From positions 229,780-293,779 of the forward strand of contig JADJKB010000013.1 of NCBI GenBank assembly GCA_016706225.1: a DNA stretch of 64,000 nucleotides, given 5' to 3'. The notes under the pieces were generated by a model, which did no database searches, was not told the DNA's origin, and worked only from the letters and a program-made list of their open reading frames with translations. A program made the translations under genes and the position numbers. Shown here piece after piece: positions 7,045 through 14,322 of the stretch. Position 1 is the first letter of the stretch. Each line of letters begins with the position of its first letter. The DNA comes from Myxococcales bacterium (GTDB taxonomy: Bacteria > Myxococcota_A > Polyangia > Polyangiales > Polyangiaceae).

Positions 7045-8534
7045 CCCGTCACCCGTAGCACTTCCATCAGCGAGGTCTCCCCGCGCTGGGCGCGCAAGAG
7101 CCCGTCCCGCATCAGCGGGGTCATGCCCTCGGCGGTCGCCACCTGATGTAGCTCGTTGGTCGGGCTGCGCTTGTTGATGGCGGCGCGGACCGCCTCGTTC
7201 AGAATCAGGAGCTCCGCGATGGGCAAGCGCCCGGTAAAACCTTGGCCCTCGCAGAAGTCACACCCCACGTGTTCGTAGTAGATGCCATCGGGGATGACGA
7301 TGCCCGACTCGGCGAAGCGCTCGGTCACGATGGCGTCCGGCTTGGCTTCCCTGCGGCAGGCCGTACACAGCGTGCGGACCAGTCGCTGGGAGAGGCAGCC
7401 GACGGTCGCGCTGGCCAAGATGAACGGCTCGATGCCCATCTCGATCAGGCGCGCAAACACACCCGCGGCGCTCTGACCGTGCACGGTGGTGAGGATGAGA
7501 TGGCCCGTCAGGCCCGCTTGCATGGCGATCTCGGCGGTCTCGCGATCGCGAATTTCGCCCACCATCAGCACGTTCGGATCTTGCCGGAGCACACTGCGCA
7601 ACGTGCCCGCGAAGGTCATGCCGGCCTTCGGGTGCATCTGCGTCTGCGTCGCAAAGGGCAGCTCGAGCTCGATGGGGTCTTCGAGCGTGACCAGAGTCGT
7701 CGTGCGGCCTCGGGAGCGCGAAATCTGCTTCAGCGCCGCGTAGAGCGTGGTCGTCTTGCCGCTACCGACCGGACCCGTCACGAACAAGAGTCCCTGGGGT
7801 CGGTTGACGAGGTCGATGACGCCAGCCATCACCTCTTCGTTGAAGGCCAATGATTCGACGTCGGGCACGGCGCGGCTGCCGCGGACCAGACGCAGCACGA
7901 CCCGCTCCCCGCCCTCGGTGGGTAGCGTCGAGACACGCGCCTCGATGCTGCCGTCGTCGATGGTCATCACCAGGCGCCCGTCCTGGGGAGTGTTCTTCAC
8001 GTACGTGTCGAGGCGAGCGAGCACCTTGACGCGGGTCACCAGCGGCGCTTGCACCGAGGGATCGAGCAGGGCGACCTCGTGCAGTGTGCCGTGCACGCGA
8101 TACGTCAGCTTCAGCGCGTCCGGCGTCGGCGAGACGTGGATGTCACTGGCGCTGACCTTCACGGCTCCGCGCACCAGCTCCGTGAACGCCGCGACCACGT
8201 CCGGCGCCTCGGCGGTGCAGTCGGCGATGCGCCGCCGCACCTCGACGATCGCCTCCTGGACGTTCCCGGTCTCCAGCCCCTCGTAGTCGGCGTGGCCGCG
8301 CTTGCGTCGGAGCCCGAACAGCAACTCCGCCAGTGTGAGCACGACCGCGAACCCACCGGCGATGCCCGCAACGCGGAGCAGCCACCCCCAGCCCCCCGAC
8401 CCGAACACGACCCAGAACTGTCGGACGATCTCCGCCCACGCGCCATCGAACGACACGCTGGCCGCGATCGCCGCGGCGCCGGCAAGGAGGCCGAGCACAG
8501 CAATTCCGAGCAGGCCGCGGACGGTGGCGGACAT
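7041..8534 (-). CDS. Membrane-anchored GspE/PilB-type secretion ATPase
   Basis: A type II/IV secretion ATPase core: Walker A GPVGSGKT (about 254-261), Asp box LEDPIE, Walker B region LMVGEIRDRETAEIAMQAG, HGQ switch, and a zinc tetracysteine (CTAC and CDFC) near the C-terminus. These hexameric ATPases normally power pseudopilus or pilus assembly from the cytoplasm. This one is odd: in place of the usual cytoplasmic N1 domain it begins with two predicted membrane segments (residues about 5-27 and 52-76). No pilin, GspF/PilC or secretin gene is nearby. The ATG at 8534 is preferred over the GTG just before it. The next gene, a PEGA-like membrane protein, overlaps its stop. Confidence 0.9.
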   Translation of the reverse strand: MSATVRGLLGIAVLGLLAGAAAIAASVSFDGAWAEIVRQFWVVFGSGGWGWLLRVAGIAGGFAVVLTLAELLFGLRRKRGHADYEGLETGNVQEAIVEVRRRIADCTAEAPDVVAAFTELVRGAVKVSASDIHVSPTPDALKLTYRVHGTLHEVALLDPSVQAPLVTRVKVLARLDTYVKNTPQDGRLVMTIDDGSIEARVSTLPTEGGERVVLRLVRGSRAVPDVESLAFNEEVMAGVIDLVNRPQGLLFVTGPVGSGKTTTLYAALKQISRSRGRTTTLVTLEDPIELELPFATQTQMHPKAGMTFAGTLRSVLRQDPNVLMVGEIRDRETAEIAMQAGLTGHLILTTVHGQSAAGVFARLIEMGIEPFILASATVGCLSQRLVRTLCTACRREAKPDAIVTERFAESGIVIPDGIYYEHVGCDFCEGQGFTGRLPIAELLILNEAVRAAINKRSPTNELHQVATAEGMTPLMRDGLLRAQRGETSLMEVLRVTG

Positions 8535-8719
8535 CACGACGAGGAGGACATCATTGCACGGCGTGCCGCGATGCGTAAGTTGGCCGTCGGGCCGGCGACC
8601 CTAGGCAGCCCCACGGAATCATGGGCGATTGCAGGTTGGGCTGGCCGACTGGCGACTCCGAAGCTCAAATGCCACCTCACCCCCAAGAGACGGGCCTGGC
8701 TCGTCCCACGAGGAGCACG

Positions 8720-9274
8720 ATGAACGTTGCCCAGAAGCTCGCCGTAATTTCTCTCTGCGCGATCGGGCTGGCCATTCCTGCCGGTCCTGCCTTTGCCCGG
8801 GGCGGTGAGCCAGGCCCGGTGAAGAAGGCGGCCGAGGACAGCAAACAGGCTGCCGACAAGCTCAAGGAGAAGCGCAAGGAGCTCAAAGAAGAGCTCAAGG
8901 AGAAACGAGCCGCGGGCAAGGATGGAAAGGAGGACGCCAAGGAGGACGTCAAGGACGCAAAGGGGGAGGTCAAGGACGCTCGCAAAGAGCTGAAAGAGAA
9001 CTGGGCCAAGCTGCGGGAGACTCGTCAGGAGCGACGCAAGGAGCGACGCGAAGAGCTCAAGAAGAAGTGGGGCGAGCTGCCCAAACACCCGGCGGTAAAG
9101 AGCGAGCTCAAGGTTCACGCTTGGCGCATGGCGCGCCTCAAGCGCGTCCGCGCGGTTGCGGTGAGTGAGGACAAGACGGACGCTGTTGCACGCGTAGACA
9201 AGCTGGTCGCCAAGGAGAATGGGCGCCACGACAAACGCATGGAAGCCCTCAAAGCGAAGGGAGGTGAGGAATGA
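8720..9274 (+). CDS. Secreted Lys/Glu-rich coiled-coil protein
   Basis: 184 residues: a signal peptide (LAVISLCAIGLAIPAGPAFA) followed by a highly charged helical protein rich in Lys, Glu, Asp and Arg, with repeated KELKEELKE, KEDAKEDVKDAKGE and RQERRKERREELKKK blocks. It should form a long alpha-helix or coiled coil in the periplasm. I know no function for it. The ATG at 8720 has AGGAG five bases before it and precedes an ideal signal peptide; the frame remains open upstream to 8621 but without such support. It overlaps the next small lipoprotein gene by ATGA, so the two form a coupled pair. Confidence 0.75.
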   Translation: MNVAQKLAVISLCAIGLAIPAGPAFARGGEPGPVKKAAEDSKQAADKLKEKRKELKEELKEKRAAGKDGKEDAKEDVKDAKGEVKDARKELKENWAKLRETRQERRKERREELKKKWGELPKHPAVKSELKVHAWRMARLKRVRAVAVSEDKTDAVARVDKLVAKENGRHDKRMEALKAKGGEE

Positions 9275-9540
9275 GCGCCCACTTCACCGCATTGGCTCTG
9301 ATCGCGACGGCACTCGTTGCACTTCCGGCCTGTGAGAAGAAGGAGACCCCCACCTCGGCGCCAGCTTCCTCCGCGGCAGTCCCCTCCACGGGTTCTCTGG
9401 CCGCCGCGTCGGCGCAGCCGTCCGATGACGGCGAGGGCATGCCGATGGAAGAGGACTTCGAGGACGAGGCCGAGCAGAAGATCACGGCGCAGAACGTCAA
9501 CGACGAGCTCGACAAGCTCGAAAAAGAGATCGCGGAGTGA
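9271..9540 (+). CDS. Small acidic lipoprotein
   Basis: 89 residues with signal peptide and lipobox LPAC, a Thr/Ser/Ala/Pro linker, then an acidic stretch (EGMPMEEDFEDEAEQ) ending in a short helix (NDELDKLEKEIAE). It is coupled by ATGA to the Lys/Glu-rich secreted coiled-coil protein before it. An acidic lipid-anchored partner for a basic helical protein is a natural reading, but nothing in the sequence proves contact. Unknown family. Confidence 0.7.
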   Translation: MSAHFTALALIATALVALPACEKKETPTSAPASSAAVPSTGSLAAASAQPSDDGEGMPMEEDFEDEAEQKITAQNVNDELDKLEKEIAE

Positions 9541-9545
9541 GACCC

Positions 9546-9564
9546 CCGCCCGCGAAGCGGGCGG
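9546..9564 (+). terminator. Terminator-like hairpin
   Basis: Perfect 8-base stem CCGCCCGC-GAA-GCGGGCGG six bases after the stop of the small lipoprotein gene. It lacks a T run, so it may be an attenuating or mRNA-stabilising structure in place of a classical terminator. Confidence 0.55.
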
Positions 9565-9616
9565 CTCGGCGCATGGGAGATTGGCAATGACCGAGCAGCT
9601 CTGTTAGGAGCCGCCG

Positions 9617-10984
9617 GTGCCCGTGAGATCCCACCTCAGCCTGATCGCCTTGCTCGGGCTGGTCGCTTGCTCGAAGGACAAACCGCCGCCCCCGGCCGCC
9701 ACGACTCAGCCGAGCGGGGTGGCGAGCGCGCCGGTTGAGCCCTCCGCTTCAGCCGTGACGAGCGGCGAGCCGGCCGCCCCGCCGCGCCCGCTCAACGTGC
9801 TGTTCATCACGGTCGACAGCCTGCGCGCCGACATGCCGTGGACCGGTTACGAGCGGAAGATCGCTCCCAACCTGACCCAGCTCGCGTCCCAGAGCGTCGT
9901 CTACAACGAGGCTTACTCGACCTCGAGCTACACCGCCCAGAGCGTCGCGAGTTACCTGAGCGGTCGTTACGCGGCCTCGCTGTATCGCGCCGGCTGGTTC
10001 TTCGCGAGCTACGCCAAGAGCAACACGCTGTTTCCGGAAGTACTACAGGAGAGCGGCGTCCGCACCTTGGCCTGGCACGCCCACATGTACTTCGGACGCG
10101 GCAAGGGCATCGATCAGGGGTTCGACGTCTGGGAGCTGGTGCCGGGCATCACCTTCAACCCGAACACCGACGAACACATCACCAGCGACAAGATGACCAA
10201 GCTCGCTCAGGAGATCTTGAGCAAACCCGAGAACACCGGGAAACCTTTCTTTGCGTGGGCGCACTACATGGACCCCCACGACGAGTACAAGAAACACCCT
10301 GAGAGCCCCGACTTCGGCAACAAGAACCGTGACCGCTACGACTCGGAGGTGTTCTTCACCGATCTGTGGCTGGGCAAGCTGCTCTCGTGGTGCGAAGAGC
10401 AGCCGTGGTGGAAGAACACCGCGCTGATCGTGAGCGCCGACCACGGCGAGGCTTTTGGTGAGCACGACGCCTGGAAACACGCCTTCGACGTGTGGCAGGT
10501 GCTGGTGCGCATCCCGCTGATCATCAAGCTGCCCGGCGGCAAACCGCGGCGCATCGACGCACGGCGCTCGATGATCGACATCGCACCGACCATCACCGAC
10601 CTCCTCGGGCAAAAACCCCTCGAGCAGTTCCAGGGTCAGAGCCTGGTGCCGGAGCTGCGCGGCGGGGAACCGAACAACCGCGAGCCCATCGCGGTGGAGC
10701 TGGCCGAGGACAGCCACAACCCACCCCGGCGCGCCGTCATCTCGGGCGACTACAAACTGACGGTCTGGGGCCGAGGCGCGAAGTACCTGCTCTTCAACCT
10801 GAAGAATGACCCGGGCGAGCTGAAGGAGCTGAGCAAGACCGAGCCCGAGAAACTCGCCGAGATGAAGAAAATGTTCACGGACAAGTTCGACAAGATTGGC
10901 TTCATCGAGCCCTATGGCGGCATGAAACAGAAGGAGGGCGGCAGCGCCAACGGGCCCATGGGGCCGCCGGGAAAGAAGCCATGA
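9617..10984 (+). CDS. Sulfatase-fold lipoprotein, Thr at nucleophile position
   Basis: 455 residues: lipobox LVAC (Cys18), an Ala/Pro linker to about residue 57, then an alkaline-phosphatase/sulfatase superfamily domain. Metal-binding landmarks are present: TVDSLRAD near the N-terminus and SADHGEAFGEHD in the second half. At the place of the sulfatase signature C/S-x-P-S-R, ten residues before the conserved LSGR glycine, the protein reads TAQSV with Thr106. Cys or Ser needed for formylglycine is therefore missing; Thr is the nucleophile in LtaS and phosphoethanolamine transferases, so a phosphotransferase or phosphodiesterase role is as likely as sulfate hydrolysis. GTG start with TAGGAG upstream. 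Overlaps a paralogue by ATGA. Confidence 0.88.
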   Translation: MPVRSHLSLIALLGLVACSKDKPPPPAATTQPSGVASAPVEPSASAVTSGEPAAPPRPLNVLFITVDSLRADMPWTGYERKIAPNLTQLASQSVVYNEAYSTSSYTAQSVASYLSGRYAASLYRAGWFFASYAKSNTLFPEVLQESGVRTLAWHAHMYFGRGKGIDQGFDVWELVPGITFNPNTDEHITSDKMTKLAQEILSKPENTGKPFFAWAHYMDPHDEYKKHPESPDFGNKNRDRYDSEVFFTDLWLGKLLSWCEEQPWWKNTALIVSADHGEAFGEHDAWKHAFDVWQVLVRIPLIIKLPGGKPRRIDARRSMIDIAPTITDLLGQKPLEQFQGQSLVPELRGGEPNNREPIAVELAEDSHNPPRRAVISGDYKLTVWGRGAKYLLFNLKNDPGELKELSKTEPEKLAEMKKMFTDKFDKIGFIEPYGGMKQKEGGSANGPMGPPGKKP

Positions 10985-12345
10985 GGGCGACCGCGACCCT
11001 CCTCTCTCTGATCGTCGTTGCGTGTGCCGGCGCGCCGCCGGCGGAGCCGAACCCCTCCCCTGCTCCCGCACCGTCCGCGCCGCCGACGGCGAGCGCACAG
11101 CCCGAAGCTTCGGCGGCCGCGAGCGCAGCGGAGCCAGCGCCGACGCCCCCGGCAAAAAAGCCGAGTGGGCCGTTCAACGTCGTGCTGCTCTTGATCGACA
11201 GCCTGCGCGCGGACATGCCCTGGGCGGGATACCCCCGGGAAATTGCCCCGAATCTCAGCGCACTCGAGCCAACCTGCACCAGCTACACCCGTGGCTATTC
11301 GACCTCGAGCTACACCGCCAAGAGCGTGGCGGCAGCCCTGTCGGGGAAGTACCCGAGCATGCTCAAGCGCAGCGGGTACTTCTTCACCAAGTACCCCGAG
11401 AGCAACCTGTTCTTCCCGGAGCTGCTCCAGAAGGCCGGCGTGCACACCATGGCGACGCATGGCCACATGTACATGCGCAAGGGCAACAACGGACTCGATC
11501 AAGGTTTCGCGGACTGGCGCATCGTCGACGGTCTCACCTTCGACGCTCAGACTGACAACCACGTGACGAGCCAGAAGATGACGCCCCTCGCCATCGAGCA
11601 GCTCGCCGCGGCGCCGAAAGACAAACCCTTCTTCATGTACCTGCACTACATGGACCCGCACGACGTCTATCAGCAGCACAAGGAGAGCCCGGCATTCGGC
11701 AAGAAGACCCGCGACCGTTACGACTCGGAGGTGTTCTACACGGATCTCTGGGTCGGCAAGCTGCTCAGCCACATGCGGGAGCAGCCGTGGTGGAAGAACA
11801 CCGTCTTGATCGTGAGCGCTGACCACGGTGAGGCCTTCGGCGAGCACAACCAGTACCGCCACGCGTTCGAGCTCTGGGAATCGCTGGTGCACATCCCGCT
11901 CATGTTCTGTGGCCCCGGCATCGCTGCGCGTCACGTCGAGACTCCGCGCAGCAGCATCGATTTTGCCCCCACCATCCTCGAGCTCATGGGTGTGAAGGCC
12001 GAGCACGACTTCGTGGGTGAGTCGCTGGTGGGCGAGCTTGGCGGCGGAGCTCCCAAGGAGCGACCGGTGCTCCTCGATCTGCCGGCCGACAGCAACAACC
12101 CCGAGCGCCGGGCGCTCATCAGCGGGGACTACAAACTCCTGGTGTTCGGCGCCGACTGGCGCTTCGACCTCTACGATCTGAAGAACGACCCCGGAGAGAA
12201 GAAGGATCTCGCCAAGTCGGCTCCGGACAAACTCGCGGAGATGAAGGCGCTCTACCAGAAGCTCTGGGGCTCCCTGACGAAGGTGAAGCCCTACGGCGGC
12301 AACAAGCTCGAGGGCGGCGGTACGGCGAGCGGCCCGCAGAACTGA
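10981..12345 (+). CDS. Sulfatase-fold lipoprotein, second of a tandem pair
   Basis: 454 residues, clearly a paralogue of the preceding gene along its whole length (shared RDRYDSEVFYTDLWVGKLL and SADHGEAFGEH blocks). Lipobox VVAC (Cys15), long Ala/Pro linker to about 64, then the alkaline-phosphatase superfamily domain. The nucleophile position again holds Thr (Thr112 in TAKSV), ten residues before the LSGK glycine. Retention of Thr in both copies argues that it is functional and not a mutation. Both are lipid-anchored, so the substrate is probably in the periplasm or at the cell surface. The gene ends inside a 23-base tandem duplication that also contains the stop codon. Confidence 0.88.
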   Translation: MRATATLLSLIVVACAGAPPAEPNPSPAPAPSAPPTASAQPEASAAASAAEPAPTPPAKKPSGPFNVVLLLIDSLRADMPWAGYPREIAPNLSALEPTCTSYTRGYSTSSYTAKSVAAALSGKYPSMLKRSGYFFTKYPESNLFFPELLQKAGVHTMATHGHMYMRKGNNGLDQGFADWRIVDGLTFDAQTDNHVTSQKMTPLAIEQLAAAPKDKPFFMYLHYMDPHDVYQQHKESPAFGKKTRDRYDSEVFYTDLWVGKLLSHMREQPWWKNTVLIVSADHGEAFGEHNQYRHAFELWESLVHIPLMFCGPGIAARHVETPRSSIDFAPTILELMGVKAEHDFVGESLVGELGGGAPKERPVLLDLPADSNNPERRALISGDYKLLVFGADWRFDLYDLKNDPGEKKDLAKSAPDKLAEMKALYQKLWGSLTKVKPYGGNKLEGGGTASGPQN

Positions 12346-12376
12346 CGGCGAGCGGCCCGCAGAACTGACGGCGAGC
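12322..12376 (+). repeat. 23-base tandem duplication at gene end
   Basis: ACGGCGAGCGGCCCGCAGAA plus CTG occurs at 12322-12344 and again at 12345-12367, followed by nine bases of a third copy. The unit contains the last codons of the sulfatase-fold gene. A small hairpin (GACGGC-GA-GCCGTC, 12367-12380) follows. Confidence 0.95.
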
Positions 12377-12424
12377 CGTCCCGACTTGCCCGACCGCGGG
12401 GCCGGTGCGATCCTCCCTCTCACC

Positions 12425-13561
12425 ATGACGATTCACTGGCTTCGGATCGGGCTGGCGGGGCTGATCGCTACGGGTGTGGCGTGCTCGGCAACGAGCAACG
12501 ACGGCGGCGGCGGCGGCGGCGGCGGCGCCGGCAACGCCAGCGGGAGTGGCGGCGTAGCTGCCGCTGGTGGCAGCGGCGGAACGGGTGTCGGCGGCGCAGC
12601 GGGCAATGCCGGCAGTGGCGGCAACGCGGGTGACGCGAGCACGAATCCCGAAAACTGCACGGACGGCCAGGACAATGACGGCAACGGGCTCGTGGACGAG
12701 GGCTGCGTGTGCGCCAAGGAGGCGGTGCAAAATTGCTGGAGTGGCCCGGCCGAGCGCCGTGGCAAGGGCGCGTGCAAGGACGGCAAACAAGCCTGCCAGC
12801 TGTACGGGGAGTTCTACGCCTGGGGTCAGTGTGTCGGTGAGGTGCTGCCGTCGCCGGAGATCGCGGGCAACTCGGTGGACGAGGACTGTGATGGCGACTC
12901 GGGTGGTCCGTGTGTGCCCACGGCGACGTACGAGGACTGCTGGAGCGGCCGGGACGACGAGTGTGACGGGTTGGTCGATTGCGCCGATCCGGACTGCGCC
13001 AGCATCTGCACCTGCAGCCCGGAGAAGTGCGGAGACGGGCAGGACAACGACTGCGACGGTCAGGTCGACTGCAAGGACGCCGACTGTGTGAACGCCACCG
13101 AGTGCAAGCCGGTCTCGGGCTGCACGCCGCAGTTTCCATTCTTCCTGGAGATCTTGTGCAACGACAAGGTCGACAACGACTGCGACGGCAAGGTCGACTG
13201 CGATGACCCGGACTGCATCCGGCCCGGCGACTGCGGCTGTGCTCCCGAAGAGACGAACTGCAGCGACGGCAAGGACGAGGACTGCGACAAGAGCACCGAC
13301 TGCGCGGACCGGGACTGCCAGAAGTGCGCGCCTGGAAGCGAGCGCTGGTGCGACGACCCGCAGTACTGTCACTGGGGCAAGCAGAAGTGCGGGAGCGACG
13401 GCAAGTGGGGTCAGTGCATCGAGACCCAGACGCCACCCCCCGGATGCAGCGGTACCCTCTACAGCGCGGACTGCTGTGTCAAGGCCAACCAGTGCTGCCA
13501 GAACTACCCGAAGGACGACTCGTCGATCGGAAATTGCAGCGCCGTCGTCAGCTGCAAGTGA
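12425..13561 (+). CDS. MopE-like Cys/Asp-rich lipoprotein
   Basis: 378 residues. Signal peptide with lipobox GVAC, then a Gly-rich spacer, then at least five repeats of a Cys/Asp motif (DGQDNDGNGLVDEGC, DGQDNDCDGQVDC, DKVDNDCDGKVDC, DGKDEDCDKSTDC) of the MopE-type putative metal-binding repeat. In methanotrophs MopE is a surface copper-binding protein associated with cytochrome peroxidases; similar Asp-rich loops bind calcium. The C-terminal 100 residues are Cys-rich without repeats. The ATG at 12425 directly precedes the signal peptide. GTGA coupling links it to another Cys-rich lipoprotein and then a multihaem cytochrome, suggesting a redox or metal-binding surface complex. Confidence 0.85.
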   Translation: MTIHWLRIGLAGLIATGVACSATSNDGGGGGGGGAGNASGSGGVAAAGGSGGTGVGGAAGNAGSGGNAGDASTNPENCTDGQDNDGNGLVDEGCVCAKEAVQNCWSGPAERRGKGACKDGKQACQLYGEFYAWGQCVGEVLPSPEIAGNSVDEDCDGDSGGPCVPTATYEDCWSGRDDECDGLVDCADPDCASICTCSPEKCGDGQDNDCDGQVDCKDADCVNATECKPVSGCTPQFPFFLEILCNDKVDNDCDGKVDCDDPDCIRPGDCGCAPEETNCSDGKDEDCDKSTDCADRDCQKCAPGSERWCDDPQYCHWGKQKCGSDGKWGQCIETQTPPPGCSGTLYSADCCVKANQCCQNYPKDDSSIGNCSAVVSCK

Positions 13562-14322
13562 AGGCGCGCTCGCTCGCGGCGCTCTGCCTGGGCGTGTGCC
13601 TCTGCGCGTGCGCGCGTTCGCCCGCTTCGAACGACGAGCCAGCGCGCGTGGAGCTGCCGGGGAGAAAGCTCGCCTGCCCGGCTCCCGCCGACGTTGGCAG
13701 CGACTGCGCGGACGTCGGCGACGAGCGGGTCTGCTGGACGGGCCCGCTCGCGTCGGACGTAAAACGCGTCGAGCGGCCGCTGCCCTGGGCCACGAGTGAG
13801 CGCGGCTTTCGCTGTGCAGGGTACGCCGCGGCGCGCACCTGCGAGGACCGGCGTTACGCCTCCGACCCGTTCGTCTGTTCGGGAGCGCTCTGCACCCAGC
13901 GGCACCCGCGTATGCCCGACGACGGCGAGTGGGAGTGTGGGGACATCGAGGGCGTCGTGGTGTGCCGGGGCTGGGCGGAGGCCGCCGGGGTCGTCGCCGG
14001 CAAGGCGGATCCCGGCTGGTTCTGCGGGCCACGCCGGGGCGCAAAGTCCGAGCGCATCTGCGTCGACTTCGCGCCGGATCGACCGGCGGGCGGGGAGTTC
14101 AACTGCCGCTTCCAGTACGAGCCGGGGCAACCGCTGCGCGCCTGCACCCGCGGCGGCGCGGCCCCGATCGGGCGGAGCTGCGAGGGCGCTTGCCCCTTCG
14201 GGACCGTGTGCGCGAGCGAGCGCTGTCTACCCCTCACACCCAGCCCCGCGTGTTGGCTCGACAAGGACTGCGAGGGCGGACAGAAGTGTGTGCACGGCAG
14301 CTGCCGAGGGCTACCGAGTTGA
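13558..14322 (+). CDS. Cys-rich lipoprotein in multihaem cytochrome operon
   Basis: 254 residues with about two dozen cysteines and no family I recognise. A lipobox (LCAC) follows a short signal peptide. Several Cys pairs are spaced as in disulfide-knotted modules (CEDRRY, CSGALC, CEGACPFGTVC, CWLDKDCEGGQKC). GTG start overlaps the stop of the MopE-like gene (GTGA), and its own stop overlaps the next start (TTGA), so it is the middle gene of a tightly coupled trio. The frame continues open upstream of the GTG but there it lies antiparallel in meaning to the MopE-like gene, so I reject a longer form. Confidence 0.78.
   Translation: MKARSLAALCLGVCLCACARSPASNDEPARVELPGRKLACPAPADVGSDCADVGDERVCWTGPLASDVKRVERPLPWATSERGFRCAGYAAARTCEDRRYASDPFVCSGALCTQRHPRMPDDGEWECGDIEGVVVCRGWAEAAGVVAGKADPGWFCGPRRGAKSERICVDFAPDRPAGGEFNCRFQYEPGQPLRACTRGGAAPIGRSCEGACPFGTVCASERCLPLTPSPACWLDKDCEGGQKCVHGSCRGLPS

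Noticed and set aside
7041..8534. Type II secretion or type IV pilus operon.
   Set aside because: Only the ATPase is present; no secretin, pilin or GspF/PilC-like gene is found on either side.
13324..13557. An N-terminal extension of the Cys-rich lipoprotein.
   Set aside because: It is the third-frame shadow of the MopE-like gene and would hide the signal peptide at GTG 13558.
10912..14044. Long open frames on the minus strand opposite the sulfatase-fold and MopE-like genes.
   Set aside because: Their translations are Arg/Val/Leu-rich mirrors of the plus-strand codons, have no domain pattern, and overlap genes with clear motifs.
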